The notes: generated by a model not told the origin, from the letters alone. 64,000 bases of DNA from Saccharomycopsis fibuligera x Saccharomycopsis cf. fibuligera (GCA_001936135.1 CP012810.1:124001-188000); one strand, 5' to 3'; shown: positions 10,881 through 19,830, numbered from the stretch's first letter. Translations and numbers: made by a program.

Positions 10881-11094
10881 GGGTTATAGAAGCATTTAAG
10901 CATGATTCAAGAATGATTGAAAGGCGATTTTTTAATGTTGGCCGTATGGTCTAGAGGTATGATTCTCGCTTTGGGTAGCGAGCTTGGGTTAACTCAAGTC
11001 TACCAAATATGTGAGAGGTCCAGGGTTCAATTCCCTGTGTGGCCCAACATTTCTTTTTTTGTGATGTAATATGATGTGTTATCACTGCCAACAG
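10881..11094 (+). repeat. tRNA-Pro block, inverted copy 2
   Basis: Inverted partner of 6331-6545, carrying tRNA-Pro and both short flanks. Together the two copies bracket the segment that holds the secreted-protein gene. Confidence 0.85.
10940..11045 (+). tRNA. tRNA-Pro (TGG) with 34-nt intron
   Basis: Same sequence as the first tRNA-Pro in all arms; the intron at 10976-11009 differs little from copy 1. Acceptor GGCCGTA/TGTGGCC, anticodon TGG, and an intact T arm with TTCAATT indicate a functional gene. Confidence 0.95.
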
Positions 11095-11380
11095 TTCCAT
11101 TTGCACATATATTGGTTACCAACAGCCTCAGTATTAGATCCCGTAAAGTATTTGTGATTTTTGAGTTAAATTTCCGACAATAATAGTAAGGTGACACGGA
11201 AAATTTTTATCTAACTGCAGATCGCGGACTCCTTATTGCTATGTGCTTTAACATGCATATACCCGCTTACATTTTGCAATGTAAGAGGGCCACCTCAAGA
11301 TATTGAAAATTTTGGTCATGAACTACAAGACTACAAACATATCTATAAATGTCCCAAAAAAGAAAAACAAAAAAGAAGAG
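11046..11380. other. Spacer between tRNA-Pro 2 and tRNA-Asp 1
   Basis: No protein gene is supported. The segment from about 11310 to 11380 (ACTACAAGACTACAAACATA and following) reappears inverted at 20560-20625 as the 3' flank of tRNA-Asp 3, showing that these two loci share downstream DNA. Confidence 0.6.
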
Positions 11381-11452
11381 CTCCGCGACGGGGAATCGAA
11401 CCCCGGTCGTCCGCGCGACAAGCGGACATTCTAGCCACTAAACTATCACGGA
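11381..11452 (-). tRNA. tRNA-Asp (GTC), copy 1
   Basis: 72-nt intronless tRNA. Acceptor TCCGTGA/TCGCGGA with discriminator G, anticodon loop CTTGTCGCG giving GTC, and T arm CGGGG-TTCGATT-CCCCG. It closely matches S. cerevisiae tRNA-Asp. A LINE fragment begins 75 bp upstream. Confidence 0.96.
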
Positions 11453-11527
11453 TGTCTTGTTTGTTTTTAACGACCATAATGATAAAAAGCAATGTTAAGT
11501 CTTTCATATTGAAAGTCTGATGGTGAT

Positions 11528-11690
11528 TAAAGTCTAACTAATACTAACGGGGTTTTCACTTGTACAAGTTTCCCCTATATAACAACAACTGAACTATACT
11601 GTATATACTATATAGATAAGTTTATAAGATTATACTTTCTATCGTTTATATAGAAATAATAAATCGATATTGTGTGTGAAAAAAAAAAAA
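11528..11690 (+). mobile_element. 163-bp 5'-truncated LINE with target-site duplication
   Basis: Contains only the last part of the LINE 3' UTR (from TAAAGTCTAACTAATACTAA) and an A-rich tail. It is flanked by TGGTGAT (11521-11527 and 11691-11697), so it is a complete retrotransposition event. It lies 75 bp upstream of tRNA-Asp 1 and is transcribed away from it. Confidence 0.9.
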
Positions 11691-11829
11691 TGGTGATGAG
11701 TTGTCGCGCAGCGATTTAAAGTTATTGGCTATATTCAATTATTTTTCAACAACTACATAACAGTCAGCCAATAATATTCTTTATAACCACTTTAACTTTA
11801 CTTCCTGTTCAACCTTATTTGTTAGATAT

Positions 11830-12148
11830 TTCCGGACTTGGGAGTCTTCCGTATCTTTAGAGTCCATCATTTGATTGTTAAAGCCTTGTATTTCTAATAT
11901 AACTAAATAGTAATAAATATATAACAATGTTGGGTTGAACCGTATATAAATAATAATCAGACTGAATACAACACATATTAGCGTTGAGCTATTAATAGTA
12001 GTGAATACACAATATGCCTTATACCAAATACTGTATTATGTGAAATGTGCATATTGTAGAATCAAATAGAAGATTAAAGAAAAATATTGAGTAAATAATA
12101 TGGCGTATTTGTACGTCGATATAAAGGTCTAGAACTCAATGTTCGTCA
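11830..12148 (+). repeat. Inverted repeat arm A flanking the BIO cluster
   Basis: About 319 bp, repeated in reverse orientation at 17946-18263. Sample stretches such as GTACGTCGATATAAAGGTCT and GCGTTGAGCTATTAATAGTA are identical in both, and only scattered changes are seen. A segment starting TGTTGGGTTGAACCG (11928) has an LTR-like start but no matching end that I can define, so the family is not assigned. The arms face each other across BIO3-BIO4-BIO5. Confidence 0.88.
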
Positions 12149-12835
12149 GATATACTATATAAAGAGGACTCAACTCAACTCCGTATTTCTTATAAGCCAG
12201 ATTTAGTTATATTTGAATACAAGCATTTTTATCTATATAAGTAGTTAATCAACTTTACCGAAATCTACCCGGTAAACCAGATGAGTATATAACAATAATG
12301 TGATGTACCATATTTAGAGTCTAAAGTTCGAATATGGGAAACTGGATTGTTAATTGTATCCAAGTAGCATCATTTATGTAGAAATAATAAATTGATCTTG
12401 TGCGTAAAAAAAAAAAAAGGCAAAGTTTACCTTGACGTTGTTTTATCAATCTTTCCGCCTCCAAAATACTTTATATTTATTGACAGCGGGTATCTCTCAA
12501 AACTTTTCACCAGAATGAAGCATTAAAGCTAAGCTTTCCACCTTAATGGTACCATCAATAGCATGCTCTTATTATCTCTTTTATGAACTTGCTTGTGCCG
12601 AGGGCTTCAAAAACAAACAATTATAAAATAGCCAATTTATGACCTGCCTTGTAAAGATTTCCAATGGTGATTCCAATTCCACTTACTAAAGAATATATTA
12701 TACTAATACTTTAGCATATATCGGTTCGATAAAAACTATGTAAATTATGCATAACCTTTTTATAATCGATGCTAATGTAACTTTATTTTTTTTTAACTTC
12801 ATCTTTCTGATTATACGAACAATTTTACTAACAGC
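12149..12835. other. Intergenic before BIO3 3' end
   Basis: Contains TATATAACAA at 12286-12295, which also occurs at 11918-11927 just before the LTR-like start, and a diverged LINE tail at 12370-12418. The remainder is AT-rich with no gene. Confidence 0.5.
12370..12418 (+). mobile_element. Diverged LINE 3' tail
   Basis: The motif GTAGAAATAATAAATTGATC then TTGTGCGT plus a poly-A tail matches the family 3' end with several substitutions. It is an old, very short insertion, and no target duplication is clear. Confidence 0.7.
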
Positions 12836-14122
12836 CTATTTCTCCAAAGCCACAGTAACTAACGCGTTAACTAGTTGGACTAAATCCGATTCAGAGATAA
12901 TATAAGGAGGCATTATATAAATTAACTTGCCGAATGGTCTTACCCAAACTCCAAGTTCAACAAACCGACGCTGACAGAACGTCATATCAACTACATCAAC
13001 CATTTCAATTACCCCTACTGCGCCCAAGACTCTAACAGATTTTATACTTTTATGACCCATGTCTCTCAAAGGTAGCAACTTTTCGATTAATATCTTTTCA
13101 ATATTTGAAACTTGTGATTTCCATTTGTTGGTCCGGAGTATTTCTAAGTTCTTCACGCTAACTGCACACGCGGCTGGATTGGCCATAAATGTTGGTCCAT
13201 GCATAAAACATCCGCTTCGACCACTACTAATAACCTCGGCGACATGACGGGTAGATATAACGGCGGCTAAAGTAAGGTATCCTCCTGTGATTGCTTTACC
13301 GACACATATAATATCGGGGCAAATATCAGAATGCTCATAGGCAAATAACTTACCAGTCCTACCAAAACCTGTTGCCACTTCATCAAGAATTAATAATACT
13401 CCATATTTGTTACAGAGTTCTCGTGTTCTTTTTAGAAATTGGGGATGGTAGGTTCTCATTCCTCCGGCCCCTTGAAGAATGGGCTCTAAAATGACAGCAG
13501 CGATCTCATCTTTATAATTTTCTAATTTGCTTTTGAAATCAGCAATATCACTCTCATCCCAAACTCCATCAAAAGGAATTTGAGGAGCATTAGCAAAAAT
13601 GTTTTCTGTAACATAGCCGGTGTATAATGTATGCATTGAATTAATTGGATCACATATCGACATTGCGCCTAAAGTATCACCATGATACCCATGTTTTATA
13701 GTTAGAAATTTTTTTCTTTTGGCTTCACCTTTAGAGTCCCAGTATTGTATTGCTTGCTTCAATGCAATCTCAACCGAGACTGATCCACTATCACAAAGAA
13801 AAACACATTCTAAATTATCGTGGGTCATTTCAACTAGATGTTTGCAGAGCTGAATGGCAGGATCATGAGTGAGACCACCAAACATGACATGAGACACTTG
13901 CTGAATTTGATCAATTAAGGCCTGATTCAATTCTGGATGATTGTACCCATGTATAGCACACCACCAGGATGACATACCATCGATCAATGTGGTACCATCA
14001 CCAAGTTTTATTTTCACTCCCTTAGCTGATTTGACTTGGTAGCAAGGTAACGGATTTAGCATTGAAGTGTAAGGATGCCATATATGCTTTTTATCAAAGT
14101 TCTCATTAGCTTGATAATCCAT
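12836..14122 (-). CDS. BIO3: DAPA aminotransferase (biotin synthesis)
   Basis: Adenosylmethionine-8-amino-7-oxononanoate aminotransferase, which converts KAPA to diaminopelargonate using SAM as amino donor and PLP as cofactor. 428 residues, almost the length of bacterial BioA. Visible motifs are HIWHPYTS near the N-terminus, GMSSWWCAIHGYNHP (49-63), CDSGSVSVEIALK (110-122), HGYHGDT (144-150), LDEVATGFGRTG with the PLP aspartate about 247, VGKAITGG with the Schiff-base lysine about 276, and HGPTFMANP. The first ATG gives a full-length enzyme. It is divergent from BIO4 across a 422-bp shared promoter. Yeast BIO3/BIO4 are known from published work to descend from bacterial genes; the strong BioA likeness agrees. 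The frame looks intact. Confidence 0.95.
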   Translation of the reverse strand: MDYQANENFDKKHIWHPYTSMLNPLPCYQVKSAKGVKIKLGDGTTLIDGMSSWWCAIHGYNHPELNQALIDQIQQVSHVMFGGLTHDPAIQLCKHLVEMTHDNLECVFLCDSGSVSVEIALKQAIQYWDSKGEAKRKKFLTIKHGYHGDTLGAMSICDPINSMHTLYTGYVTENIFANAPQIPFDGVWDESDIADFKSKLENYKDEIAAVILEPILQGAGGMRTYHPQFLKRTRELCNKYGVLLILDEVATGFGRTGKLFAYEHSDICPDIICVGKAITGGYLTLAAVISTRHVAEVISSGRSGCFMHGPTFMANPAACAVSVKNLEILRTNKWKSQVSNIEKILIEKLLPLRDMGHKSIKSVRVLGAVGVIEMVDVVDMTFCQRRFVELGVWVRPFGKLIYIMPPYIISESDLVQLVNALVTVALEK

Positions 14123-14335
14123 ATTTTTGTTGTTTTCTCGCTTCTCTTGATTTGATGAGACCCAGATAAAATAACATTCAAACTTCTTTTTGCTATGTTT
14201 CTTGTTCTTAAGTTTTTTTTAACTTGAATTGGAAGTCGGCTATAAAATTTTTAATCTTAAATTAATTGGGTCTCAGGTTATCGTGTGAACAAGCATACTA
14301 CATATGTCGGCGTTTCTTGCAGATTTGTAGGGCGG

Positions 14336-14352
14336 GATGACTACGAGTCATC
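14336..14352. promoter_or_regulatory. Palindrome in BIO3-BIO4 divergent promoter
   Basis: GATGACT-ACG-AGTCATC is a perfect 7-bp inverted repeat with a 3-bp spacer, roughly midway between the two start codons. TGACT/AGTCA half-sites are the core recognised by Gcn4-type bZIP factors, and another ATGAGTCG lies at about 14373. A shared site for co-regulating both genes is inferred. I did not find the Vhr1 biotin-response consensus here. Confidence 0.5.
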
Positions 14353-14544
14353 CTTCCTGTTTTGTCGTACAAATGAGTCGTGTTCGGAGAAAATCCGAGA
14401 AATATAGTTGGGCAACCATCTTGGTACACATTTAAAGAAGGCGTTATATATTCAGTTTAGCCCTTCATGCCGTTCTATGTTTTTTTTTTTTTTTGTTTTT
14501 TTTTTTTTGGTTGAGTCTCACGTTTTAAATACTCAACCAAAAAA

Positions 14545-15183
14545 ATGGTTAAGGCTGTGTTTGTGACTGGTACTGATACTGAAATCGGAAAAACTTTTGT
14601 TTCTGCTATTTTTACCAAGGCATGGGATGCCAATTATTGGAAACCAATCCAGACTGGACTTAATTGCGATATAGGTGATACTAAAACAGTAAAGACTTTA
14701 ACACAACTTCCCGAGAATCGTTTTGCCGCTCCACAAGTCGAATTAGAGTTTCCTTTGTCGCCATGGAGAGCTGCTTTTCATGAAAACAAACCACTTCCCC
14801 AAGTTGCAGACATCCAAATTCCTCAAAAATTTCTCAATAGTGAATTACCATTAGTTCTAGAAGGAGCTGGTGGTCTTTTTGTTCCTATTAATGATAAAGA
14901 AATAACTACAGATTTGATCAAGAAGTTAGATGTTCCTGTTATATTGGTAGCTAGGAGTCAGTTGGGTACGATTAATCATACTTTATTGAGTATTGAGCAT
15001 TTGCAAGCCCATGGGGTAAGTCAGATCTTCATTGTTTTGAACGGTCCACTTGATGCTGACAATGCTGCCGCCATTGAGCATTTTTCAAAGGGAGTAAAAG
15101 TTATTGCTCAAATCCCACCATGTAAAAAAGATATCAATGAGTCTGTCGGGTTAATTCCTTCGCTAGATAGCCTTTTAAAATAG
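14545..15183 (+). CDS. BIO4: Dethiobiotin synthetase
   Basis: ATP-dependent carboxylation of diaminopelargonate to dethiobiotin (BioD family). 212 residues, close to bacterial BioD. The N-terminal P-loop GTDTEIGKT covers residues 9-17. WKPIQTGL (33-40), EGAGGLFVPI and the later nucleotide-binding segment VILVARSQLGTINHTLL are all typical of BioD. The ATG follows AACCAAAAAA, a normal yeast context. It is divergent from BIO3, the enzyme of the previous step, and followed 330 bp later by the BIO5-type transporter on the same strand. No break is visible. The protein probably acts in the cytosol. Confidence 0.95.
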   Translation: MVKAVFVTGTDTEIGKTFVSAIFTKAWDANYWKPIQTGLNCDIGDTKTVKTLTQLPENRFAAPQVELEFPLSPWRAAFHENKPLPQVADIQIPQKFLNSELPLVLEGAGGLFVPINDKEITTDLIKKLDVPVILVARSQLGTINHTLLSIEHLQAHGVSQIFIVLNGPLDADNAAAIEHFSKGVKVIAQIPPCKKDINESVGLIPSLDSLLK

Positions 15184-15280
15184 AGCTTAAATTTGAAATA
15201 ATTTAACATAGAATTGCACTAGCCTTATAATTGTTTGCTAAAACATCCTTTGTGGAATTTATGTAAATGATGTTGAAATT

Positions 15281-15346
15281 TGAGTCAAATTCTGCGTGTG
15301 TAAGGGGGTTACTAGAGATGATTTGCATTATGCAAGTTTTGAGTCA
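15281..15346. promoter_or_regulatory. BIO5 promoter sites
   Basis: Two exact TGAGTCA sites (15281-15287 and 15340-15346), the Gcn4 consensus, flank a perfect palindrome TTGCAT-T-ATGCAA (15323-15335). They lie about 170-230 bp before the BIO5 ATG. Together with the half-sites before BIO3/BIO4 they suggest a common bZIP input to the cluster; this is inferred. Confidence 0.5.
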
Positions 15347-15513
15347 TTGTCTTAGCATCTCGTTTCCTTGAATCAACACATATATGCAGATCATCTCCAA
15401 ATAAGTGTAAATACCATCTTAAATGATTAATACATAAAGGTGGGTATATTCCCTCCAAATAGCACCTTTATTAACTTTTGAAAATGAAATTATTATAGTA
15501 TTGCATCAGAACA

Positions 15514-17043
15514 ATGTCTCAAGACACGAACTGTTCCATTCGCTTACCAATAGACGCTAGACAACTTGACAAGTCGGATGTACTTCCAGAAACCAGAAGT
15601 TTGGAAGTTACTGACAGTGAATCAATAAAGTTTCGCCAGAATTTTAATTGTTGGACCCTTTTTTCAACCAGTTTTGGTCTTACTGCATCTTGGTTAGGCG
15701 CGTCTAGTACATTTGGTGCTGGAATTCGCTCTGGTGGACCAGTGTTGATTGTGTATGGTCTTATAATTGGTTTTGTTTTCAATCTCGCTGTTGCTATAAC
15801 TCTTGGAGAGTTGATATCTGCTTTCACAAACTCAGCTGGGCAATATTATTGGGTTTTACGATTAAGTCCTTTAAGGCTTAAAAAAGGGCTTGCTTTTGTT
15901 ACTGCCTGTCTCAGTTATTTTGGCTGTTTATTTACTACTGCTTCCGTTGTTTCAAGTTTGGCTAATTCAGTATTGGCCGTCTATGCTTTGAACAACTCTA
16001 ATTTTGTCTTAAAGAGATGGCATGTTTTTGTGACTTATGAAATATTGAATGCGTTTGTCTTCATTTTCAACGTCTGGGGTAGAGCTTTACCTCTAATTAC
16101 CGGGTCTGCCCTTTACATTTCTTTATTTGCCTTTCTTGTTACCATGATAACATGTTTAGCATGCTCTTCGGGGTCTTTTAATCTGGCTAGGTTTGTTTTT
16201 AATTCTTTTTCCAATGTCACTGGATGGGAAAGTAGTGGTACAGCATTTATTGTTGGCTTAATCAATCCATTGTGGTCATTTGTGGGTATTGACGGTGCAA
16301 CTCATATGGTGGATGAACTTGGGGTAAAGCAGTCAAAAGTTTTCATCCCAAGGACCATAGTTGGGACAGTTGTGCTAGGTTTCTTGACCGCATTTTGTTA
16401 TTCTATTTCTATGTTTTTTTGTATTACAGATGCTGACGAAGTTGTGAAGGCACCATTACCAGTATTGACAATATTTTACCAATCAACAAAAAGTATTTCA
16501 GTGGCAATTTTCCTTCAATCTTTATGTGTACTTACGGGTCTTTTCTGCAATGTTTCATCTCATACCTGGCAAGCAAGAGTTTGCTGGACCTTAGCAAATG
16601 AAAAGGTTCTCCCTGGATCAAAGTATTTGAGTGAGGTACATTCCGGTCTTCGACTCCCAATTAATGCCCATTTGTTCTCCACATCTTTGGTGGCAGTTAT
16701 TGGCTGCATTTACATGGGCTCAACTACATCATTCAATGCAATTATTACGGCCAGTATCTGTTTGTTATTGATGTCTTATGCAATCCCAACTGTGCTTCTT
16801 TTACAAAAGGGCAGACTAAATATCTGCCATGGGCCGTTTTGGATGGGCCCTGTTGGGTTTGTTTCTAATATCATGACTTTGATATGGACCATTTTTTGTT
16901 TAGTTTTCCTTTCTTTCCCTTATGTGAAACCAGTTACGCCTAGTAATATGAATTATGTGTCAGCAGCTTATGGTGTGGTGTTTATTTATATAATTATTTC
17001 GTATGCTTTATGGGGGAACAAAAGTTTTTCCAAACACACTTAA
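15514..17043 (+). CDS. BIO5: BIO5-like APC permease, probable KAPA transporter
   Basis: 509-residue member of the amino acid-polyamine-organocation superfamily with about 12 hydrophobic segments, beginning near residue 55 after a hydrophilic N-terminus. SWLGASSTFGAGIRSGGPV (TM1) and the TM2-3 region with NSAGQYYW match the fungal GABA/choline permease branch, and WSFVGIDGATHMVDEL is the conserved TM6 block of that branch. In S. cerevisiae the BIO3-BIO4-BIO5 neighbour encodes a 7-keto-8-aminopelargonate transporter, so position next to BIO4 is the main reason for the specific name. The alternative is a GABA- or choline-type permease. The start ATG is the first in frame. Its product would act at the plasma membrane and supply the BIO3 substrate. 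Confidence 0.82.
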   Translation: MSQDTNCSIRLPIDARQLDKSDVLPETRSLEVTDSESIKFRQNFNCWTLFSTSFGLTASWLGASSTFGAGIRSGGPVLIVYGLIIGFVFNLAVAITLGELISAFTNSAGQYYWVLRLSPLRLKKGLAFVTACLSYFGCLFTTASVVSSLANSVLAVYALNNSNFVLKRWHVFVTYEILNAFVFIFNVWGRALPLITGSALYISLFAFLVTMITCLACSSGSFNLARFVFNSFSNVTGWESSGTAFIVGLINPLWSFVGIDGATHMVDELGVKQSKVFIPRTIVGTVVLGFLTAFCYSISMFFCITDADEVVKAPLPVLTIFYQSTKSISVAIFLQSLCVLTGLFCNVSSHTWQARVCWTLANEKVLPGSKYLSEVHSGLRLPINAHLFSTSLVAVIGCIYMGSTTSFNAIITASICLLLMSYAIPTVLLLQKGRLNICHGPFWMGPVGFVSNIMTLIWTIFCLVFLSFPYVKPVTPSNMNYVSAAYGVVFIYIIISYALWGNKSFSKHT

Positions 17044-17555
17044 AGAGCTTTATGTTTATTTCTTGGGCTTAGATTTTCTTTTTTTTCTAATACTGTTCTA
17101 TTACTATGGATAACGGTTTTGAATTGTAAGGTGATCAGCGTCACTTGGATGCATTGCACAAAAAAAAAAAATTTTAAGGGATTGATCTGGCTTTAAAATC
17201 AGGAGCTAGCTATCCAAAGATTAAAAATTAATTCAAAACTTGATAATATCATTGGGTTTTCATTATGGTATATTTAATCATAGGAGATATAGCTGACCAA
17301 CTGCTAATGACAACCTCAATACAAATGTGGCAAAGAATTGATCAGAAAAATAACGATGTCGCATAAAATAAAAAGAAGGCATCTTGGTTAAGTGAAAACC
17401 ATTTTCACAAAATTCAATTTTTTATTTAGTCAACATTATGTCAAAATGAGTAAAGAGTCCTTGTCACTCGCTGTTTCCATTAGAAAACCAGACGTGAATT
17501 GTCTCCAAAGGAGAATTTTGTAATATTATCAAGAACGAAGTTAAAAAAAGAAGAA
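17044..17555. other. Intergenic between BIO5 and tRNA-Asp 2
   Basis: BIO5 3' flank and AT-rich DNA with an A11 tract near 17160. I see no gene or element. Confidence 0.5.
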
Positions 17556-17627
17556 CTCCGCGACGGGGAATCGAACCCCGGTCGTCCGCGCGACAAGCGG
17601 ACATTCTAGCCACTAAACTATCACGGA
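17556..17627 (-). tRNA. tRNA-Asp (GTC), copy 2
   Basis: Identical to copies 1 and 3 across the 72-nt gene (acceptor TCCGTGA/TCGCGGA, anticodon GTC). Its 5' flank is shared with copy 3, while its 3' flank differs from the others. Confidence 0.96.
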
Positions 17628-17720
17628 TGTCTTGTTTTTTGTAAGAGATGGGGTTGTAGGGTCTGAATTAAGACGTGAGAAGGTACCAGGATTCCCGCCT
17701 ACGGAAAAATAAGGACTTTG
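17628..17720. repeat. tRNA-Asp 5' flank, inverted partner of 20395-20487
   Basis: About 65 bp of upstream flank (GTAAGAGATGGGGTTGTAGG and onwards) plus the first LINE bases up to AAGGACTTTG are repeated inverted before tRNA-Asp 3, with few changes. Together with the tRNA genes this makes an inverted repeat of about 165 bp. Confidence 0.88.
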
Positions 17721-17945
17721 TGGGGATACTAACAACTGAACTATACTGTATATACTATATAGATAAGTTTGTAAGATTATATTTTCTACCGTTTACATAG
17801 AAATAATAAATCGATATTGTGTGTGAAAAAAAAAACATTTGATTGGAAAACCATTTCAATCTCTAGTCTTGTTTACTAGATCACCACGGTAATGAATTAG
17901 ATAACACATCAGTGTTATCTTATTGAGTGGAAGATGGTATTGAAG
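17692..17945 (+). mobile_element. LINE fragment upstream of tRNA-Asp 2
   Basis: Begins in the last coding part of the LINE (CCTACGGAAAAATAAGGACT), 65 bp upstream of tRNA-Asp 2 and divergent from it. It is interrupted by a nested LINE tail, then continues with GATTGGAAAACC, the coding end and the 3' UTR hairpin. It is cut off at the border of repeat arm B, with a 3-bp overlap TGA between the two. Confidence 0.85.
17721..17837 (+). mobile_element. Nested LINE 3'-end insertion
   Basis: About 105 bp of LINE 3' end (from ATACTAACAACTG) with a poly-A tail, inserted into the LINE fragment after AAGGACTTTG. TTTG occurs on both sides (17717-17720 and 17838-17841), consistent with a short target duplication. 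A few extra bases (TGGGG) sit at the 5' junction. Confidence 0.8.
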
Positions 17946-18263
17946 TGACGAACATTGAGTTCTAGACCTTTATATCGACGTACAAATACGTTATATTATT
18001 TACTCAATATTTTTCTTTAATCTTCTATTTGATTCTACAATATGCACATTTCACATAATACAGTATTTGGTATAAGGCATATTGTGTATTCACTACTATT
18101 AATAGCTCAACGCTAATATGTGTTGTATTCAGTCTGATTATTATTTATATACGGTTCAACCCAACATTGTTATATATTTATTACTATTTAGTTATATTAG
18201 AAATACAAGGCTTTAACAATCAAATGATGGACTCTAAAGATACAAAAGACATCCAAGTTCGGA
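17946..18263 (-). repeat. Inverted repeat arm B flanking the BIO cluster
   Basis: Reverse-oriented, near-identical partner of 11830-12148. Both ends abut LINE-derived sequence (17692-17945 and 18264-18305), unlike arm A. Confidence 0.88.
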
Positions 18264-18305
18264 AAAAAGTTACATATAAATAAGGAGTTGAGCTGGGACA
18301 GCCTC
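18264..18305 (+). mobile_element. LINE sliver
   Basis: About 40 bp (AAAGTTACATATAAATAAGG, then GAGCTGGGACAGCCTC) matching the LINE segment that encodes LHINKELSWDSL in the 10.6 kb copy. It is a leftover of rearrangement. Confidence 0.75.
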
Positions 18306-18547
18306 TGTCAGAGTATAGTGACTAGATCTACTACCCATACCTGAGGTTATCTCCTCTAAGTAGCACTGGTTAGATTAGTCTCTGCTCTAGTAGTGAAGGA
18401 TAGCCACTTACTGAAATCCTAGTTTTTGATGTAACTTAGTTAGTAATGGAATTGTACTTATTTTCCTCACTTTTATTATAAACTATATCACTAAATAAAA
18501 GTATTCTGTTCCTTCAAACTATATATAGTTATTTCATTTCTCACCCA
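18306..18547 (+). repeat. Possible solo LTR-like sequence
   Basis: Starts TGTCAGAG immediately after the LINE sliver and could end ...TCACCCA. It has AT-rich TATA-like sequence in its second half. No target duplication or second copy is visible in this window, so the call is tentative and the family is not assigned. Confidence 0.25.
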
Positions 18548-18669
18548 TAATGCTCATGTGATGAAAAATTTTCCATCACATCTTTGTTGTTCACCTTAGT
18601 AATTATGCATGCGTCCAAATGTTCTTGGCCGCAAAAAGGCAGTTTACCCAAAAAGGAAAGTATACCTAA

Positions 18670-19830
18670 TGAATGGTACGAAAGATGTTAATTGGTATAA
18701 TTTCAACACGCCATGACATTTTGTACATGAAGATGTCATATCTCCATCCTCCTCAGAAAAGGTATTTGGGTATTAACCTGGGATTTCAGGAAGAAGACAT
18801 GGGAAAAAATTTGGAACAAAAGCTAAATTACAAATATCATATCACCAAAATGACATATCCACCGCTGCATCAAAAAGTCATTGGATATAATACATACATC
18901 ATTTCTCAAATATATCACCGCGAAACTATGTGTCCCCTAACACCAAATCAGATACAAACGCTAGAGAAATCTTTCATTAGGCAATACCGTAAAGTGGCAT
19001 ATATATCAATGGATACTTTAAAAACATCGAGGAAATTTGGAGGTTTCGAAATGACTGATCTAAACAGTCAGATTCGTTACATTAAGTTTAAATATCTGAA
19101 TAATATTCTCTTTGAAAAAGAGCCATTGCAGGCCACGCAAATTTTCTGATGCAAAATACAATATGCCATCAACGAGTTAATGGACTACGCTTACCAGGAG
19201 CATCATACAGAACAACGCACAAGGCTACATAGACAAGGGATTGGTTCTATGGACTCACTTGGGCACTATTCAAATGTTATAAATGACAGAATCAGAACTC
19301 AGTCTCAACCTAGCACAACCCAGCTTGTCCCCCACATGCAGGCAGAAATTTTTGGAAGGTCTCTGACATCTTCAGCCATCGAGTGTTTCTAGAAGCAGAA
19401 AGATTTTTCATCAAAAGTTATGCCGACCTTTTCAAGTTGAATACCAGCTGAAATACTTAAAAAGATTACAGTCTTTTTGCCCAACAAGTGATGCCCAAAA
19501 GTAAAGGTGTTACCGGTTAATTGACAAACTCAAACGGACACACCCTGGATCTATTGAATACTTAAATATTTTCAACCTCGGCATTTTACTTTACCAAATG
19601 GAAAGTGGCCCGTGCCGTTGCTGTTCTTACCAAGCCCTGCTCCTCGATAACAAAGCACACTACCTTAACTATTACGTTTTGGGATACAAACTTTCTCAAG
19701 CCATCTGGAAAAAAACCGAACCTGGCGTTCCTTTAAAGTGGAGTTTGCTTGTAGATGCAGTCCAAAATACAAGCCTCATTCTCAAAATTAGGTCTTCCTA
19801 TTTTACCAAAACCAGGTGAGCAAGAACCGA
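18670..19830 (+). mobile_element. Old, degraded LINE of a related family
   Basis: The frame at 18673-19149 encodes RYLGINLGFQ, HQKVIGYNTYIISQIYHRET and SMDTLKTSRKFGGFEMTDLN. It is collinear with TYLGIKIPNQG, SQVMAYNTFICSKFYYKEIH and SLETLKTHRHKGGYGMIDLK of the younger LINE, but clearly diverged. Further downstream frames (to about 19819) carry a Cys-rich CRCC segment and the tail KLSQAIWKK, in different frames, so several frameshifts and stops are present. It represents a second, older lineage. No tRNA gene lies near its preserved 5' end. Confidence 0.78.

Noticed and set aside
14123-14544. Vhr1 biotin-response site (AATCA-N8-TGAYT) in the BIO promoter
   Set aside because: I looked for the spaced consensus on both strands and found no match.
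15514-17043. Naming the permease UGA4 or HNM1
   Set aside because: Family features alone would allow GABA or choline permease, but its place next to BIO4 favours BIO5.
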